Assembly: GCA_028277765.1 (NCBI GenBank)
Contig: JANQFQ010000124.1
Coordinates: 1-41,182 of the forward strand
DNA from: Desulfobacterales bacterium
GTDB taxonomy: Bacteria; Desulfobacterota; Desulfobacteria; Desulfobacterales; SURF-7
Length of the DNA: 41,182 bases
Direction: 5' to 3'
In this document: piece by piece, positions 8,892 through 17,046 of the stretch
How the letters are laid out: every line of letters begins with the position of its first letter
Numbering within the stretch: the first letter of the stretch is position 1
Made by a program: the position numbers and the translations under genes
Notes under the pieces: model-generated
Told to the model about the DNA's origin: nothing
The model's database searches: none
What the model saw: the letters and a program-made list of their open reading frames with translations, nothing else

Positions 8892-8963
8892 CTCCCCCAG
8901 CCCCTCTTTACTAAAGAGGGGAGCAAAAATCTTCCCCCTTTTTCACAGGGGGATCGAGGGGGA
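8892..8963. repeat. GC-rich palindromic repeat, family R3, uninterrupted copy
   Basis: The element reads CTCCCCCAGCCCCTCTTTAC and continues to GATCGAGGGGGA. It contains a perfect 10-bp stem CCCCTCTTTA / TAAAGAGGGG (8901-8921) and a second hairpin, CCCCCTTTTTCACAGGGGG. In reverse complement it matches 29491-29541 plus 29726-29745, where a MITE-like insertion splits the same sequence. The first stem could act as a transcription terminator after alr. The 423-base gap 8735-9157 otherwise holds repeat R1 and a GGGAGGGCTATGCCCACC palindrome near 9016-9033, with no gene. Confidence 0.75.
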
Positions 8964-9157
8964 TTTTAAGATGAGTAAAATTTCAAAATAAATTTGAACA
9001 AGCTACTAAAATCGTAGGGAGGGCTATGCCCACCAAACATTTAAATCTAAATCGTGATCGAAGGAAATCCCGCGGGGAAAAGACATGGAGCTTGGATAGG
9101 AAAAATTGATGGAACAGAGCAATTCGATTTCGATCCCGATGAAACAAAGTATTGCAA

Positions 9158-10348
9158 ATGAAAATCGAATATAAATTTAACAGGCTTGAGTTTGCAGGTT
9201 CTTTGGGTGACCTTGGAACCCTTTTGCCGCTTGCTATCGGCATGATCCTGATTAACGGATTGAATCCTTCAGGCCTTTTTTTGGCGGTTGGCTTATTCTA
9301 TATTCTGTCAGGTGTTTATTATGGTATACCGGTGCCGGTTCAGCCGATGAAGGTGATCGGCGCTTATGCTATTGCTACGGCCATGAGCGGGCAGCAGGTA
9401 ATGGCGTCAGGGCTGATAATGGGGGTACTACTGCTTATTATCTGTAATAAAGGGATCATGGCTTTTATCAGCAGGCATGTTTTAAAACCAGTGATAAGGG
9501 GTGTGCAGCTTTCAACAGGGGTTCTGCTTCTGTCAGGTGGGATTAAATTCATCACAGGTGTTTCAGGGATACAGGAAGTAGCAGAACCTTACCTTACCAT
9601 CCAGAACCTGGGGCCGATCCCCATCGGGATAATTATCGGAATAATCGGGGGGATCCTTACCCTCTTTCTCCTGGACAACAAGAGATTCCCCGCAGGTCTT
9701 GTTATTGTTGCCGCGGGTGTGATCATTGGCGGTCTAACAGGTACATACGAAGGCTTTGATAAATTGAAACTCGGTATTTATGTTCCGGAGATTATTCACC
9801 TTGACATCTTGAAGCAGGTTGATCTTACATTTGTCCTGCTTGCCCTCGTCTTTCCCCAGTTGCCGATGACCATTGGCAACGCGGTGATTGCAAACGCTGA
9901 TCTTTCAAAAGAATATTTTGGTGAGGCTGCTAAAAAGGTTACTCTCCGTTCTTTGTGCGTCAGTATGGGACTTGCTAATATATTTAGCTTTATTCTAGGC
10001 GGCATGCCTATGTGTCATGGCGCTGGCGGGCTGGCAGCCCATTACCGGTTCGGTGCTCGTACCGGGGGATCAAATGTTATTATCGGCATGATTTTTATTG
10101 TGCTGGCGGTTTTTTTAGGACCGCATATCCTTGCGGTCATCTGCCTTATCCCCATGTCGGTTCTCGGCGTACTACTGGTTTTCGCAGGTGGGCAACTGGC
10201 ATTGACCATCATGGATATAAAAGAACGTAAGGACTATTTTATTATGCTTATGATTCTGGGGATAACCCTTGCCAGCAACCTCGCGGTCGGATTTATTGCC
10301 GGTATTATTATAGAGCGAGTTCTTAGGTCAGACAGGCTGTCAGTATAA
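9158..10348 (+). CDS. MOT1-type molybdate (or sulfate) transporter
   Basis: This 396-residue polytopic inner-membrane protein has about ten to twelve hydrophobic segments. FAGSLGDLGTLLPLAIG near residues 14-30 and PVPVQPMK near 55-62 match the conserved motifs of the MOT1 branch of SulP-related carriers. GMPMCHGAGGLAAHYRFGAR near residue 285 is the second family signature. By family knowledge MOT1 proteins import molybdate with high affinity; bacterial members are often annotated as putative sulfate/molybdate transporters. ATG 9158 is preferred to TTG 9152, which would add two residues; neither has a strong ribosome site. It sits alone between repeats and a methyltransferase operon. Molybdate uptake would suit an anaerobe with Mo/W enzymes. 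Confidence 0.85.
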   Translation: MKIEYKFNRLEFAGSLGDLGTLLPLAIGMILINGLNPSGLFLAVGLFYILSGVYYGIPVPVQPMKVIGAYAIATAMSGQQVMASGLIMGVLLLIICNKGIMAFISRHVLKPVIRGVQLSTGVLLLSGGIKFITGVSGIQEVAEPYLTIQNLGPIPIGIIIGIIGGILTLFLLDNKRFPAGLVIVAAGVIIGGLTGTYEGFDKLKLGIYVPEIIHLDILKQVDLTFVLLALVFPQLPMTIGNAVIANADLSKEYFGEAAKKVTLRSLCVSMGLANIFSFILGGMPMCHGAGGLAAHYRFGARTGGSNVIIGMIFIVLAVFLGPHILAVICLIPMSVLGVLLVFAGGQLALTIMDIKERKDYFIMLMILGITLASNLAVGFIAGIIIERVLRSDRLSV

Positions 10349-10400
10349 ATGAGAAATATTTTCAACTAGCCAGATATCACAGATGAAAGGAACGAAACAT

Positions 10401-11033
10401 ATGGTGAGAAAGCAGCTGGCTAAAATAGTTGCAGAAGCGCTTCCATGGGGAGGAGTGTTTGCCTCGCGTTCAAATTATGAATGGGGTTATTTTGAATCAG
10501 AAAAGATCATGATAGAAAAATATCTGCCGGCTAAAAGCAGTCTGCTGATACTCGGATCCGGCAACGGACGCGAAGCTAAACCCATATGCTGTGACGGGCA
10601 CAGGATCGTCTGTATGGATTATGGTTATATGTATCTTGAAGTAGGGAAGCGGCTGTTCAGTAAAGAAAAGATAGATAGGACAATATCATTTGTAGCAGCA
10701 GATGTGCTTCACCCACTCCCTTTTAAAGGAGGGGCTTTTGATTCAGTTTTTTTCTCAATTTATTCGAGTTGCGGGGAGAAGCGGTTTGACATTATGAGGG
10801 ATATCAGGCATATTTTAAAGCCGGACGGGATATTGTTTCTTAACTGCGCCAATTCTCTATATCCATCTATATATCCTCCTGAAAAAGATTTCAGCAAGTA
10901 TGCTTTTATAGATAGCGAAGAGGAACTCCACCAGGAAGTCAGCCAGTGCGGATTTGATATCATTGAAAGTATGATAGATCCGGATTATAATGAACATCGA
11001 TATTCTGTGCTGAAAATAGGAGATTACCCATGA
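10401..11033 (+). CDS. Class I SAM-dependent methyltransferase
   Basis: This 210-residue protein has the SAM-binding motif LLILGSGNGREA at about residues 45-56, an acidic strand end at CMDYGYMY, VAADVLHPLPF before motif IV, and LKPDGILFLNCAN as motif V/VI. This is a Methyltransf_11/25-like Rossmann fold; the substrate is unknown. I chose ATG 10401 (MVRKQLAK) because GAAAGGA at 10385-10391 then lies nine bases upstream; the in-frame ATG at 10383 has no ribosome site. The stop overlaps the next ATG in an ATGA arrangement (11030-11033), so it is translationally coupled to the phospholipase D-like gene and may act in the same envelope lipid process. Confidence 0.8.
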   Translation: MVRKQLAKIVAEALPWGGVFASRSNYEWGYFESEKIMIEKYLPAKSSLLILGSGNGREAKPICCDGHRIVCMDYGYMYLEVGKRLFSKEKIDRTISFVAADVLHPLPFKGGAFDSVFFSIYSSCGEKRFDIMRDIRHILKPDGILFLNCANSLYPSIYPPEKDFSKYAFIDSEEELHQEVSQCGFDIIESMIDPDYNEHRYSVLKIGDYP

Positions 11034-12508
11034 AAAGGTTATCGGTTTTTATTCTAACGATATTGCTCCTGATACTGTTCTCTTTAAACTTTACATGGGC
11101 AGGTGTTCAGGAAGACCTGCGGCGTACAATCGAAGCTCATCCCGGGAAAAGCGGTGCTTATGTTCTTGAAAAGGGGGAGGAGGCCCTGTTTGCACGGGCA
11201 TGTTTGACTGAAGAGGCGTTGAACCGGATTGATGTCCAGTATTTTATCTGGAGCACGGACAACACAGGTATCCTTGCTGCTGAAGCGTTGCTCAGGGCGG
11301 CGGACCGGGGTGTGGAGATTCGGGTTATTGTTGATGACCTGCTGGTAGACGCTCCTGATGAATCCCTGCTGGCCCTAGCCGCGCATCCGAAAGTGAACAT
11401 CAGGATTTATAATCCCCTTCATAAAGTCGGCACATCCAAACTCAGACGTTTTGCCAATATTGTTTTTAACTTTAGGGGTGTTAACCAGAGGATGCATGAT
11501 AAGACCTTTATTGCCGACCAGAAGGTAGCGATTATCGGCGGCCGCAATATGGCTGATGAATATTATGATTTTGATCAAGGCTACAATTTTCGCGACAGGG
11601 ATATCATGCTGGCCGGGCCGGTTGTGAAAAATATACAGGAGAGTTTTGAAAGATTCTGGAAAAGCCCTCTTTCCGTTCCAGTGGAAGAGTTACTAAAAAA
11701 AGGTGTTAAAGGGCTGACACAGGGCCGGATCGATACAATTTATGATGAACTGCACGCGTACGCTGATGATCCTGAGAATTACGGGCCTGAAAGCCGGCTA
11801 GCGCTTGAGAACATGAAACAGAAATTCTCTTTATTGCTGGATAAAATGGTATGGGAGGATATCCGTTTTGTCAGCGATGTGCCTGGGAAAAACAAAGCGA
11901 AAATCGGTTTAAGCGGAGGAGGGATAACCACGGATGAACTGATAAAGGCGCTGAAAAAGGCAGAAAAGCGGATTACCATCCAGTCGCCATACCTGGTTAT
12001 GCCAAAAGGGGGATTTAAGTTCTTCAAGGAGTTAATTGACAAAGGGGTTGCAGTGCGTATCAGTACCAACTCCCTGGCAGCTACGGACAATATCCAGGCG
12101 TTCAGTGGATACAGCAAGCAGCGGAAAAAGCTCCTTAAAACAGGGATCCAGGTCTTTGAGTTCCGTCCTGATTCAAAGAGCCGGCAGAAACTGATTGCCC
12201 GGTATGAAAAGCTAAAAAAAGAATCCCCTGTTTTTGCCATTCACGCCAAAACCCTTGTGATAGACGGTAAAACCCTGTATGTGGGTACATTCAATTTCGA
12301 TCCCCGCTCCGCCAACCTGAATACCGAGATAGGCGTACTTATTAATAACGAAATGATTGCCGGGGAGGTGGAAAAACAGATTGAAAATGACATGCTCCCT
12401 GAAAACAGCTGGAATGCTGCTACTGAGAAACCGGACAAGAAATCTTCCTTTGGCAAGAGGGTCAAGGTGTTTATGTGGAAAATATTGCCCATGCGGGCGA
12501 TTCTTTAG
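11030..12508 (+). CDS. Exported phospholipase D-family protein, cardiolipin synthase (ClsC/YmdC)-like
   Basis: This 492-residue protein starts with a signal sequence (basic MKR, hydrophobic core to about residue 23, then WAG). It has two HKD motifs: H156-D-K158-x4-D163 followed by GGRN, and H405-A-K407-x4-D412 followed by GTFNFDPRS. Two HKD motifs make one phospholipase D active site. The layout and the AEALLRAADRGVEIRVIVDD stretch resemble YmdC/ClsC cardiolipin synthases, which join phospholipids in the membrane. No lipobox cysteine is obvious at the end of the signal sequence. Its coupling to a methyltransferase differs from enterobacterial ymdB-ymdC. A periplasmic phospholipase or nuclease of the same fold is an alternative. 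Confidence 0.85.
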   Translation: MKRLSVFILTILLLILFSLNFTWAGVQEDLRRTIEAHPGKSGAYVLEKGEEALFARACLTEEALNRIDVQYFIWSTDNTGILAAEALLRAADRGVEIRVIVDDLLVDAPDESLLALAAHPKVNIRIYNPLHKVGTSKLRRFANIVFNFRGVNQRMHDKTFIADQKVAIIGGRNMADEYYDFDQGYNFRDRDIMLAGPVVKNIQESFERFWKSPLSVPVEELLKKGVKGLTQGRIDTIYDELHAYADDPENYGPESRLALENMKQKFSLLLDKMVWEDIRFVSDVPGKNKAKIGLSGGGITTDELIKALKKAEKRITIQSPYLVMPKGGFKFFKELIDKGVAVRISTNSLAATDNIQAFSGYSKQRKKLLKTGIQVFEFRPDSKSRQKLIARYEKLKKESPVFAIHAKTLVIDGKTLYVGTFNFDPRSANLNTEIGVLINNEMIAGEVEKQIENDMLPENSWNAATEKPDKKSSFGKRVKVFMWKILPMRAIL

Positions 12509-12547
12509 TCAAATAGAAAAACACTGGTCCCCAGTGCCAGGTCTGCG

Positions 12548-12618
12548 TTAAAAGGATAGACATGATGGTCAGGATAAAAAAACATCCTATATATCCTGTA
12601 CATCCTTGTTAATTCATG
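12548..12618. repeat. Palindromic repeat, family R2 copy a
   Basis: The element reads AAAAGGATAGACATGATGG, TCAGGAT, a short A-rich centre, then ATCCTATATATCCTGTACAT and CCTTGTTAA. The two halves pair as a long imperfect hairpin. Related copies lie at 33421-33490 and 37083-37155, in the opposite orientation. It sits between two convergent genes (PLD-like ending 12508, acyl-CoA synthetase ending 12638), where it could serve as a shared terminator. Confidence 0.8.
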
Positions 12619-12637
12619 TTTTTATTAGTCCTCTTTA

Positions 12638-14377
12638 TTATTCCTCAAGTGTTGACGTGTCACCCTCAGGGAGGCCGAGCTCCCTGGCTTTTAAGAGTCG
12701 CCTCATGATTTTGCCGCTTTTTGTTTTGGGGAGGCCGTCAAGGAACTGGAGCTGCCTGGGACATGCCAGGGCGTGCAGTTTTTTCTTGGCGAATTTTTTG
12801 ATATCTTTTAACAGCTCATCTGAAGGTTCATACCCATCCTTCAGAGACACAAATGCCTTGATAACCTCCATTACAAGGGGATCAGGTATACCGATAACGC
12901 CGGCCTCAGCCACAGCTGGATGTTCAATGAGCACACTTTCAACTTCAAAAGGGCCGACCAGGTGACCGCCGGTATTGATCACATCATCAGCTCTTCCCAC
13001 AAACCAGAAATAGCCATCTTCATCTTTTGTTGCTTTGTCGCCGGTAATATACCAGTCATCTTTAAATCTTGATTGATACAGGTCCTCTTTGTTCCAGTAA
13101 GTCCGGAACATTGACGGCCAGCCAGATTTCAGGGCTAGATGGCCTTCTTGTCCTGGCGGCAGTTCGTTTGTGAAATCATCATCAAGGATTGCGGCGGATA
13201 CGCTTGGAAAGGGTCTCCCCATGGAACCTGGTTTAATATCCTGGACAGGATAATTAGCGATCTGGATGCATCCTGTTTCTGTCTGCCACCAGTTGTCATG
13301 AAACGGAAGGCCAAAGACCTGCTGGCCCCAGACTACTGCTTCAGGATTAAGGGGCTCACCCACGCTGCACATGTATCTTAAACTAGAAAGGTCATGCTTT
13401 TTTATTGGCTTTTCTCCGGCTTTCATGAGCATCCTGATGGCGGTCGGGGCTGTGTACCAGACAGTTACCTTGTATTTTTCAATGACCTTGTACCATTTGC
13501 CTGCGCCGAATCCGCCTTCATAAATGACCTGGGATATGCCGTTGGCCCAGGGGCCGAATATACCGTATGATGTTCCGGTCACCCACCCTGGATCAGCTGT
13601 GCACCAGTATATATCATCAGGAGACAGATCAAGCACGTATTTGGCTGTGGCGTAATGGCCAGCAATTGCTTGATGGGCATGCACCACGCCTTTGGGTTTT
13701 CCGGTTGTTCCGGATGTGTAGTGTATAATCGCGTAATCATCTTTACTTGTCTGTACAACGTCAAATTCATCAGAAGCGTTGTTCATGGCGTTTTCATAAC
13801 TTTTTTCATTCTCTTTCAGCTCATAGGCCTCGCTTTTCCTGTTAACGATGAAGATGGTTTTAAGAGAAGGGAGATCATTAATAATCTCGTCAACTACTTT
13901 TATAAGCTTTGGTGTGGTTACCAGGACCTTTGCGTCACAGTCCGCTAGTCTGTCTTTAACAGCTTCAGGGCCGAAGGCTGAAAACAAGGGGCCGATAACG
14001 CCACCTGCTTTTAGCGTACCCAGAAGCGCAATATAATTTTCAGGTATTCTGTCCATAAAGGTAAAAACCCTGTCACCTTTTTGAATGCCGGAATCTTTTA
14101 GGACATTGGCAAAACGATTGGTTAATTTTGAAAGGTCATTAAAGGAATATGTTTCGGTATCTCCATTCCCTCCTTCCCAGTATAAAGCGATCTTATCCTT
14201 TAAGCTGGTCTGTATGTGCCGGTCTATGACTTCATGGGCAATATTGAGTTTCCCATCACCAAATGTGTCAAAGCCGTTATAAATATCTTTCCAGGTAAAC
14301 TCCTGCCTGCCTTTATCATAATCCGCGAGATTTGCTTCCCCAGTAGTTGCATTTTTTAAGATGGGTTCGTATTGCAT
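12638..14377 (-). CDS. Acetyl-CoA synthetase-like AMP-forming acyl-CoA ligase (AcsA type)
   Basis: This 579-residue enzyme of the ANL superfamily activates a carboxylate to acyl-AMP and then acyl-CoA. The phosphate loop YTSGTTGKPKGVVH sits near residues 220-233, CSVGEPLNP and WWQTETG follow, FVGRADDVINTGG marks the hinge region, and the catalytic lysine is K556 in TKSGKIMRR. The length and motif set are closest to short AcsA-type acetate-CoA ligases, but a medium or branched acyl substrate cannot be excluded. AAAGGAG lies eight bases upstream of the ATG. The isochorismatase-like gene ends 13 bases upstream on the same strand, so they probably form a two-gene operon. Confidence 0.9.
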   Translation of the reverse strand: MQYEPILKNATTGEANLADYDKGRQEFTWKDIYNGFDTFGDGKLNIAHEVIDRHIQTSLKDKIALYWEGGNGDTETYSFNDLSKLTNRFANVLKDSGIQKGDRVFTFMDRIPENYIALLGTLKAGGVIGPLFSAFGPEAVKDRLADCDAKVLVTTPKLIKVVDEIINDLPSLKTIFIVNRKSEAYELKENEKSYENAMNNASDEFDVVQTSKDDYAIIHYTSGTTGKPKGVVHAHQAIAGHYATAKYVLDLSPDDIYWCTADPGWVTGTSYGIFGPWANGISQVIYEGGFGAGKWYKVIEKYKVTVWYTAPTAIRMLMKAGEKPIKKHDLSSLRYMCSVGEPLNPEAVVWGQQVFGLPFHDNWWQTETGCIQIANYPVQDIKPGSMGRPFPSVSAAILDDDFTNELPPGQEGHLALKSGWPSMFRTYWNKEDLYQSRFKDDWYITGDKATKDEDGYFWFVGRADDVINTGGHLVGPFEVESVLIEHPAVAEAGVIGIPDPLVMEVIKAFVSLKDGYEPSDELLKDIKKFAKKKLHALACPRQLQFLDGLPKTKSGKIMRRLLKARELGLPEGDTSTLEE

Positions 14378-14390
14378 GGAATGGTCTCCT

Positions 14391-14942
14391 TTATCTAAGC
14401 GCCTTCATCATCTGTTTAAACTCTTTAGTCCCGGCTTTCTCCAGCACTTGGTATATGATGGTTTCAGTTGTAGTGATTACAGCGCCTGCTTCCTTCATAA
14501 GCCCAAGCCCGATTTTCATATTTTCATCATTCCGTGATCCTACTGCGTCATGGGGTACATGAACAGAATACCCTTTTTCTAAAAGAGTTAAACAGGTCTG
14601 GAATACACATATATGGGTTTCAACTCCGGTTAGAATAATCGTGTCACTGTTTTGCTTCTTAATACAGATGGTGAATGCATCTTCTTTACAGCAGTTAAAA
14701 AACATTTTTTCAATCGGTTCGTATGACGGTATTGTATCGGAAATCTCCGGGATTGTCGGGCCGAGCCACCTGGGATACTGCTCGGTTACTACGACTGGAA
14801 GGGAGTAAATATCAGCAAGAAGAATCAGTCTGTTTATATTACTAATGATACCTTTTTTTCTCGCTATGACGTCCATCAGTTTTTTCTGAACGTCAATAAT
14901 TACGATCCCTGTTTTTGATTTATTCAGCAGCAGTTTTTTCAT
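14391..14942 (-). CDS. Isochorismatase-family cysteine hydrolase
   Basis: This 183-residue protein has the family triad: D17 in VIIDVQ, K79 in PIEKMFF, and C112 in GVETHICV, with the cis-peptide region TGVET before the cysteine. It resembles the ISOC1/YcaC branch, whose members hydrolyse amides or act on unknown small molecules rather than isochorismate. VTEQYPRWLGPT carries Arg where many relatives have Lys-Gly, outside the triad. No strong ribosome site precedes the ATG at 14942. It is the first gene of a likely pair with the acyl-CoA ligase. One possible logic is amide hydrolysis to an acid followed by CoA activation, but this is inference. Confidence 0.82.
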   Translation of the reverse strand: MKKLLLNKSKTGIVIIDVQKKLMDVIARKKGIISNINRLILLADIYSLPVVVTEQYPRWLGPTIPEISDTIPSYEPIEKMFFNCCKEDAFTICIKKQNSDTIILTGVETHICVFQTCLTLLEKGYSVHVPHDAVGSRNDENMKIGLGLMKEAGAVITTTETIIYQVLEKAGTKEFKQMMKALR

Positions 14943-15190
14943 GATCAGATAATTAGCCGGGCGGTTGAAGGTTTTTTTAGAGGTGGCCTTAAGTTATTAA
15001 TGAGCTTTTTTCAGCATAATCAATCTAAATATATTTTGGGATACCTTCTGTCAATATCATTATCCTATTAAATTTAAAATTTTATTTTTTGTCAGAAGAA
15101 TTGTTGTTGAAAAATCAGCACGATAGTTTTAAAATTAATATTAGATATAGGTAATGTTCCAATTCTTTTTATTATTTATAGGGAATGATT

Positions 15191-15553
15191 ATGAAGATAA
15201 TAAGATTCGGCCAATTTCTCGTTAATAGTGGTGTTGTTAGGATAGAGGATATTTATGATGCATTAAATATTCAGATGAAAAAGACTAAGCCTCTCGGAAA
15301 AATTGCACTTGAGCGTAATATGCTGACTGTAGCGCAAGTCTTTGATGTTTTAAATGCTCAGATTGACACAAACAAGATGTTTGGTGAAACCGCAGTTGAC
15401 TTGGGATATTTAAAACCGGAAGATGTTGATGAACTTTTGGAAATGCAAAAAATGAGCCGTCCTTATATTGGAGATATATTGGTGGAAATGGGAAAATTGG
15501 ACAAAGAAACGCTTGCTTCCAAACTTAAAAAGTATCATCAGATGAGTGACTAA
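15191..15553 (+). CDS. Stand-alone MshEN/GspE N-terminal-like domain protein
   Basis: This small soluble protein of 120 residues is built of two similar helical units. FGQFLVNSGVVRIEDIYDAL and the later IGDILVEMGKLDKETLASKL follow the LGxxLVExGxL...L..AL pattern of the T2SSE N-terminal (MshEN) domain, and a middle unit, LGKIALERNMLTVAQVFDVL, repeats it again. In type IV pilus and type II secretion ATPases this domain can bind cyclic di-GMP. Here no ATPase domain is attached. AGGGA at 15179-15183 fits the ATG at 15191 better than the one at 15185, which would be too close. It stands alone upstream of the 2-HAD operon. A regulator or adaptor role is inference. Confidence 0.7.
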   Translation: MKIIRFGQFLVNSGVVRIEDIYDALNIQMKKTKPLGKIALERNMLTVAQVFDVLNAQIDTNKMFGETAVDLGYLKPEDVDELLEMQKMSRPYIGDILVEMGKLDKETLASKLKKYHQMSD

Positions 15554-15608
15554 TTCTCTCCTATGTATACATAACACCATATATGGGGCTATTTTTTTTA
15601 TATTAATA

Positions 15609-15690
15609 TGTGGGGCAAATAATTCCCCACACACATTTTTTAATCATTTTATCAATAATCTTCAAAATTAATTTCCCCACATATTCCCCA
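15609..15690. promoter_or_regulatory. TGTGGGG / TTCCCCACA box cluster upstream of the 2-HAD operon
   Basis: TGTGGGG at 15609-15615 pairs with CCCCACA at 15625-15631 as a perfect 7-bp inverted repeat. TTCCCCACATAT follows at 15673-15684, and TTCCCCA overlaps its end at 15684-15690. The same 12-base word recurs at 31956-31967, upstream of the integrase-arm/PAS/LuxR regulator, beside another inverted pair. This suggests operator sites for one regulator. The 357-base gap 15554-15910 holds no gene. It also contains ATGTATACAT at 15563-15572, a half-copy of the palindrome at 38818. Confidence 0.5.
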
Positions 15691-15811
15691 TTAATGTCTT
15701 AGAGTTTAGTAAGCCTAGTACAGAACAAAAAAGAACCGACAATTTATCAAATCAAACTGGATATTAGCTATGCCTGTTAATTATAGGGATAAAACTAATA
15801 TTCATATGGTA

Positions 15812-15840
15812 TTGTTACTTAAAAAAAAGGCTGTTATATT
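15812..15840 (+). promoter_or_regulatory. Candidate sigma-70 promoter for the 2-HAD operon
   Basis: TTGTTA at 15812-15817 is followed after 17 bases by TATATT at 15835-15840, about 70 bases before the ATG at 15911. The -35 matches the consensus at four of six positions and the -10 at five of six. AT-rich context makes chance matches common, so this is tentative. Confidence 0.35.
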
Positions 15841-15910
15841 ATTTATATGATGTTTTATAACCAAGGATTTAATCCCTTCCTTAATAGTTTTAAAAGGAGG
15901 AATTTAAGCA

Positions 15911-17041
15911 ATGCATGCATTAGACGCATTAAAGACAATTTCCGGTAATCTTGTTAATCCATACATAGAAGAATGGAAGGGAGAAGGTAAAAAAGTGGTT
16001 GGTTTTTTCTGCTCATATGTTCCAGAGGAGATACTATATGCCGCTGATATCCTCCCTGTCCGCGTGCGGGCTCCTGGATGTAAGGATACAGCGTCAGCTG
16101 ATGTTTACTTCAGTCATCATAATTGTTCTTTCATGCGTTCCTGCCTGGAGTACGCGCTGGAAGGTAAATACGAATTCTTGGACGGGATCGTTTTTACGAA
16201 CAGCTGTGATCATGTCCGGCGTGTTTATGATACGCTCAGGGAAACTTGCGAGGATAAATTCCCTTTTTTAGAGTTTATAAGTGTTCCCCACAAGACCAGT
16301 GAACAGTCAATTTCTTTTTATAAAGACGAATTGATTGAATTTCAAAAAAGAGCGGAAATATTTTCTGGTAAAAAAGCCGGGGATGAGGGACTGCAAAAAG
16401 CGATTGATGTCTATAATGACACAAGAAGCCTCCTGAAGAAAGTATATGAACTCCGAACCGGTTCAACGCCGTGCCTTACAGGAGAAGACAGCCTGAATGT
16501 CATCCTGGGAGGACTTTCAATGCCAAAGGAGAAATATAACGAACTGCTGGAGAGACTTCTTTTGGAAACGGGCAAGACGGAAGGATTATCTGATTATAGC
16601 GCAAGGTTAATGGTTTCAGGATCAGGGGGTTGTGAAGACCCGGAATATTTTAAGACCATAGAGGACCTTGGCGGGCTGATTGTAACAGACACCCTTTGCT
16701 TTGGCAGTAGATACTTTTGGAAGCCCGTGGAAATAAATGGCGATCTCATGAACTCTCTGGCCGTTTCATATATGAATCGCCCCTCTTGCGCGAGCATGGG
16801 TGATAGAGTTGTTGAGCGGAATGATTATATTATGAAGATGGCTGAAGCGTTTCATGTCGATGGCGTGATCTACGAAAGAATGCGGTATTGCGATCTTTGG
16901 GGCGGGCAGATACTTCAATTACGCAAAAAACTTCAGGAAGCGGAAATTCCTCTGCTGGAACTTGAAAGAGAGTATATCTTTGGTGCCGCTGGTCAGCTTA
17001 AGACAAGAGTGCAGGCATTCCTGGAAAGGTTAGGGAGGTAG
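15911..17041 (+). CDS. 2-hydroxyacyl-CoA dehydratase / benzoyl-CoA reductase family subunit (BcrC/HgdB-like)
   Basis: This 376-residue protein has a 2-HAD family (PF06050) layout: VVGFFCSYVPEEILYAADILPVR with C34 near the N-terminus, then C72, C78 and C99 (FTNSCDHVRR), then a second Rossmann-like half with DTLCFGSRYFW and ERMRYCDLWGG. By family knowledge such subunits bind a [4Fe-4S] cluster and reduce an acyl-CoA by ketyl-type chemistry, or dehydrate 2-hydroxyacyl-CoA. AAAGGAGG lies ten bases upstream of the ATG, a very strong ribosome site. The second subunit starts six bases after its stop. The substrate is unknown, and no ASKHA-type ATP-dependent activase is visible anywhere in the window. 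Confidence 0.85.
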   Translation: MHALDALKTISGNLVNPYIEEWKGEGKKVVGFFCSYVPEEILYAADILPVRVRAPGCKDTASADVYFSHHNCSFMRSCLEYALEGKYEFLDGIVFTNSCDHVRRVYDTLRETCEDKFPFLEFISVPHKTSEQSISFYKDELIEFQKRAEIFSGKKAGDEGLQKAIDVYNDTRSLLKKVYELRTGSTPCLTGEDSLNVILGGLSMPKEKYNELLERLLLETGKTEGLSDYSARLMVSGSGGCEDPEYFKTIEDLGGLIVTDTLCFGSRYFWKPVEINGDLMNSLAVSYMNRPSCASMGDRVVERNDYIMKMAEAFHVDGVIYERMRYCDLWGGQILQLRKKLQEAEIPLLELEREYIFGAAGQLKTRVQAFLERLGR

Positions 17042-17046
17042 CTGCT

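Noticed and set aside
12606..12965. Plus-strand open frame antisense to the acyl-CoA synthetase
   Set aside because: The minus-strand protein has clear ANL motifs through this region. The plus frame is a shadow with Ser/Pro-rich noise.
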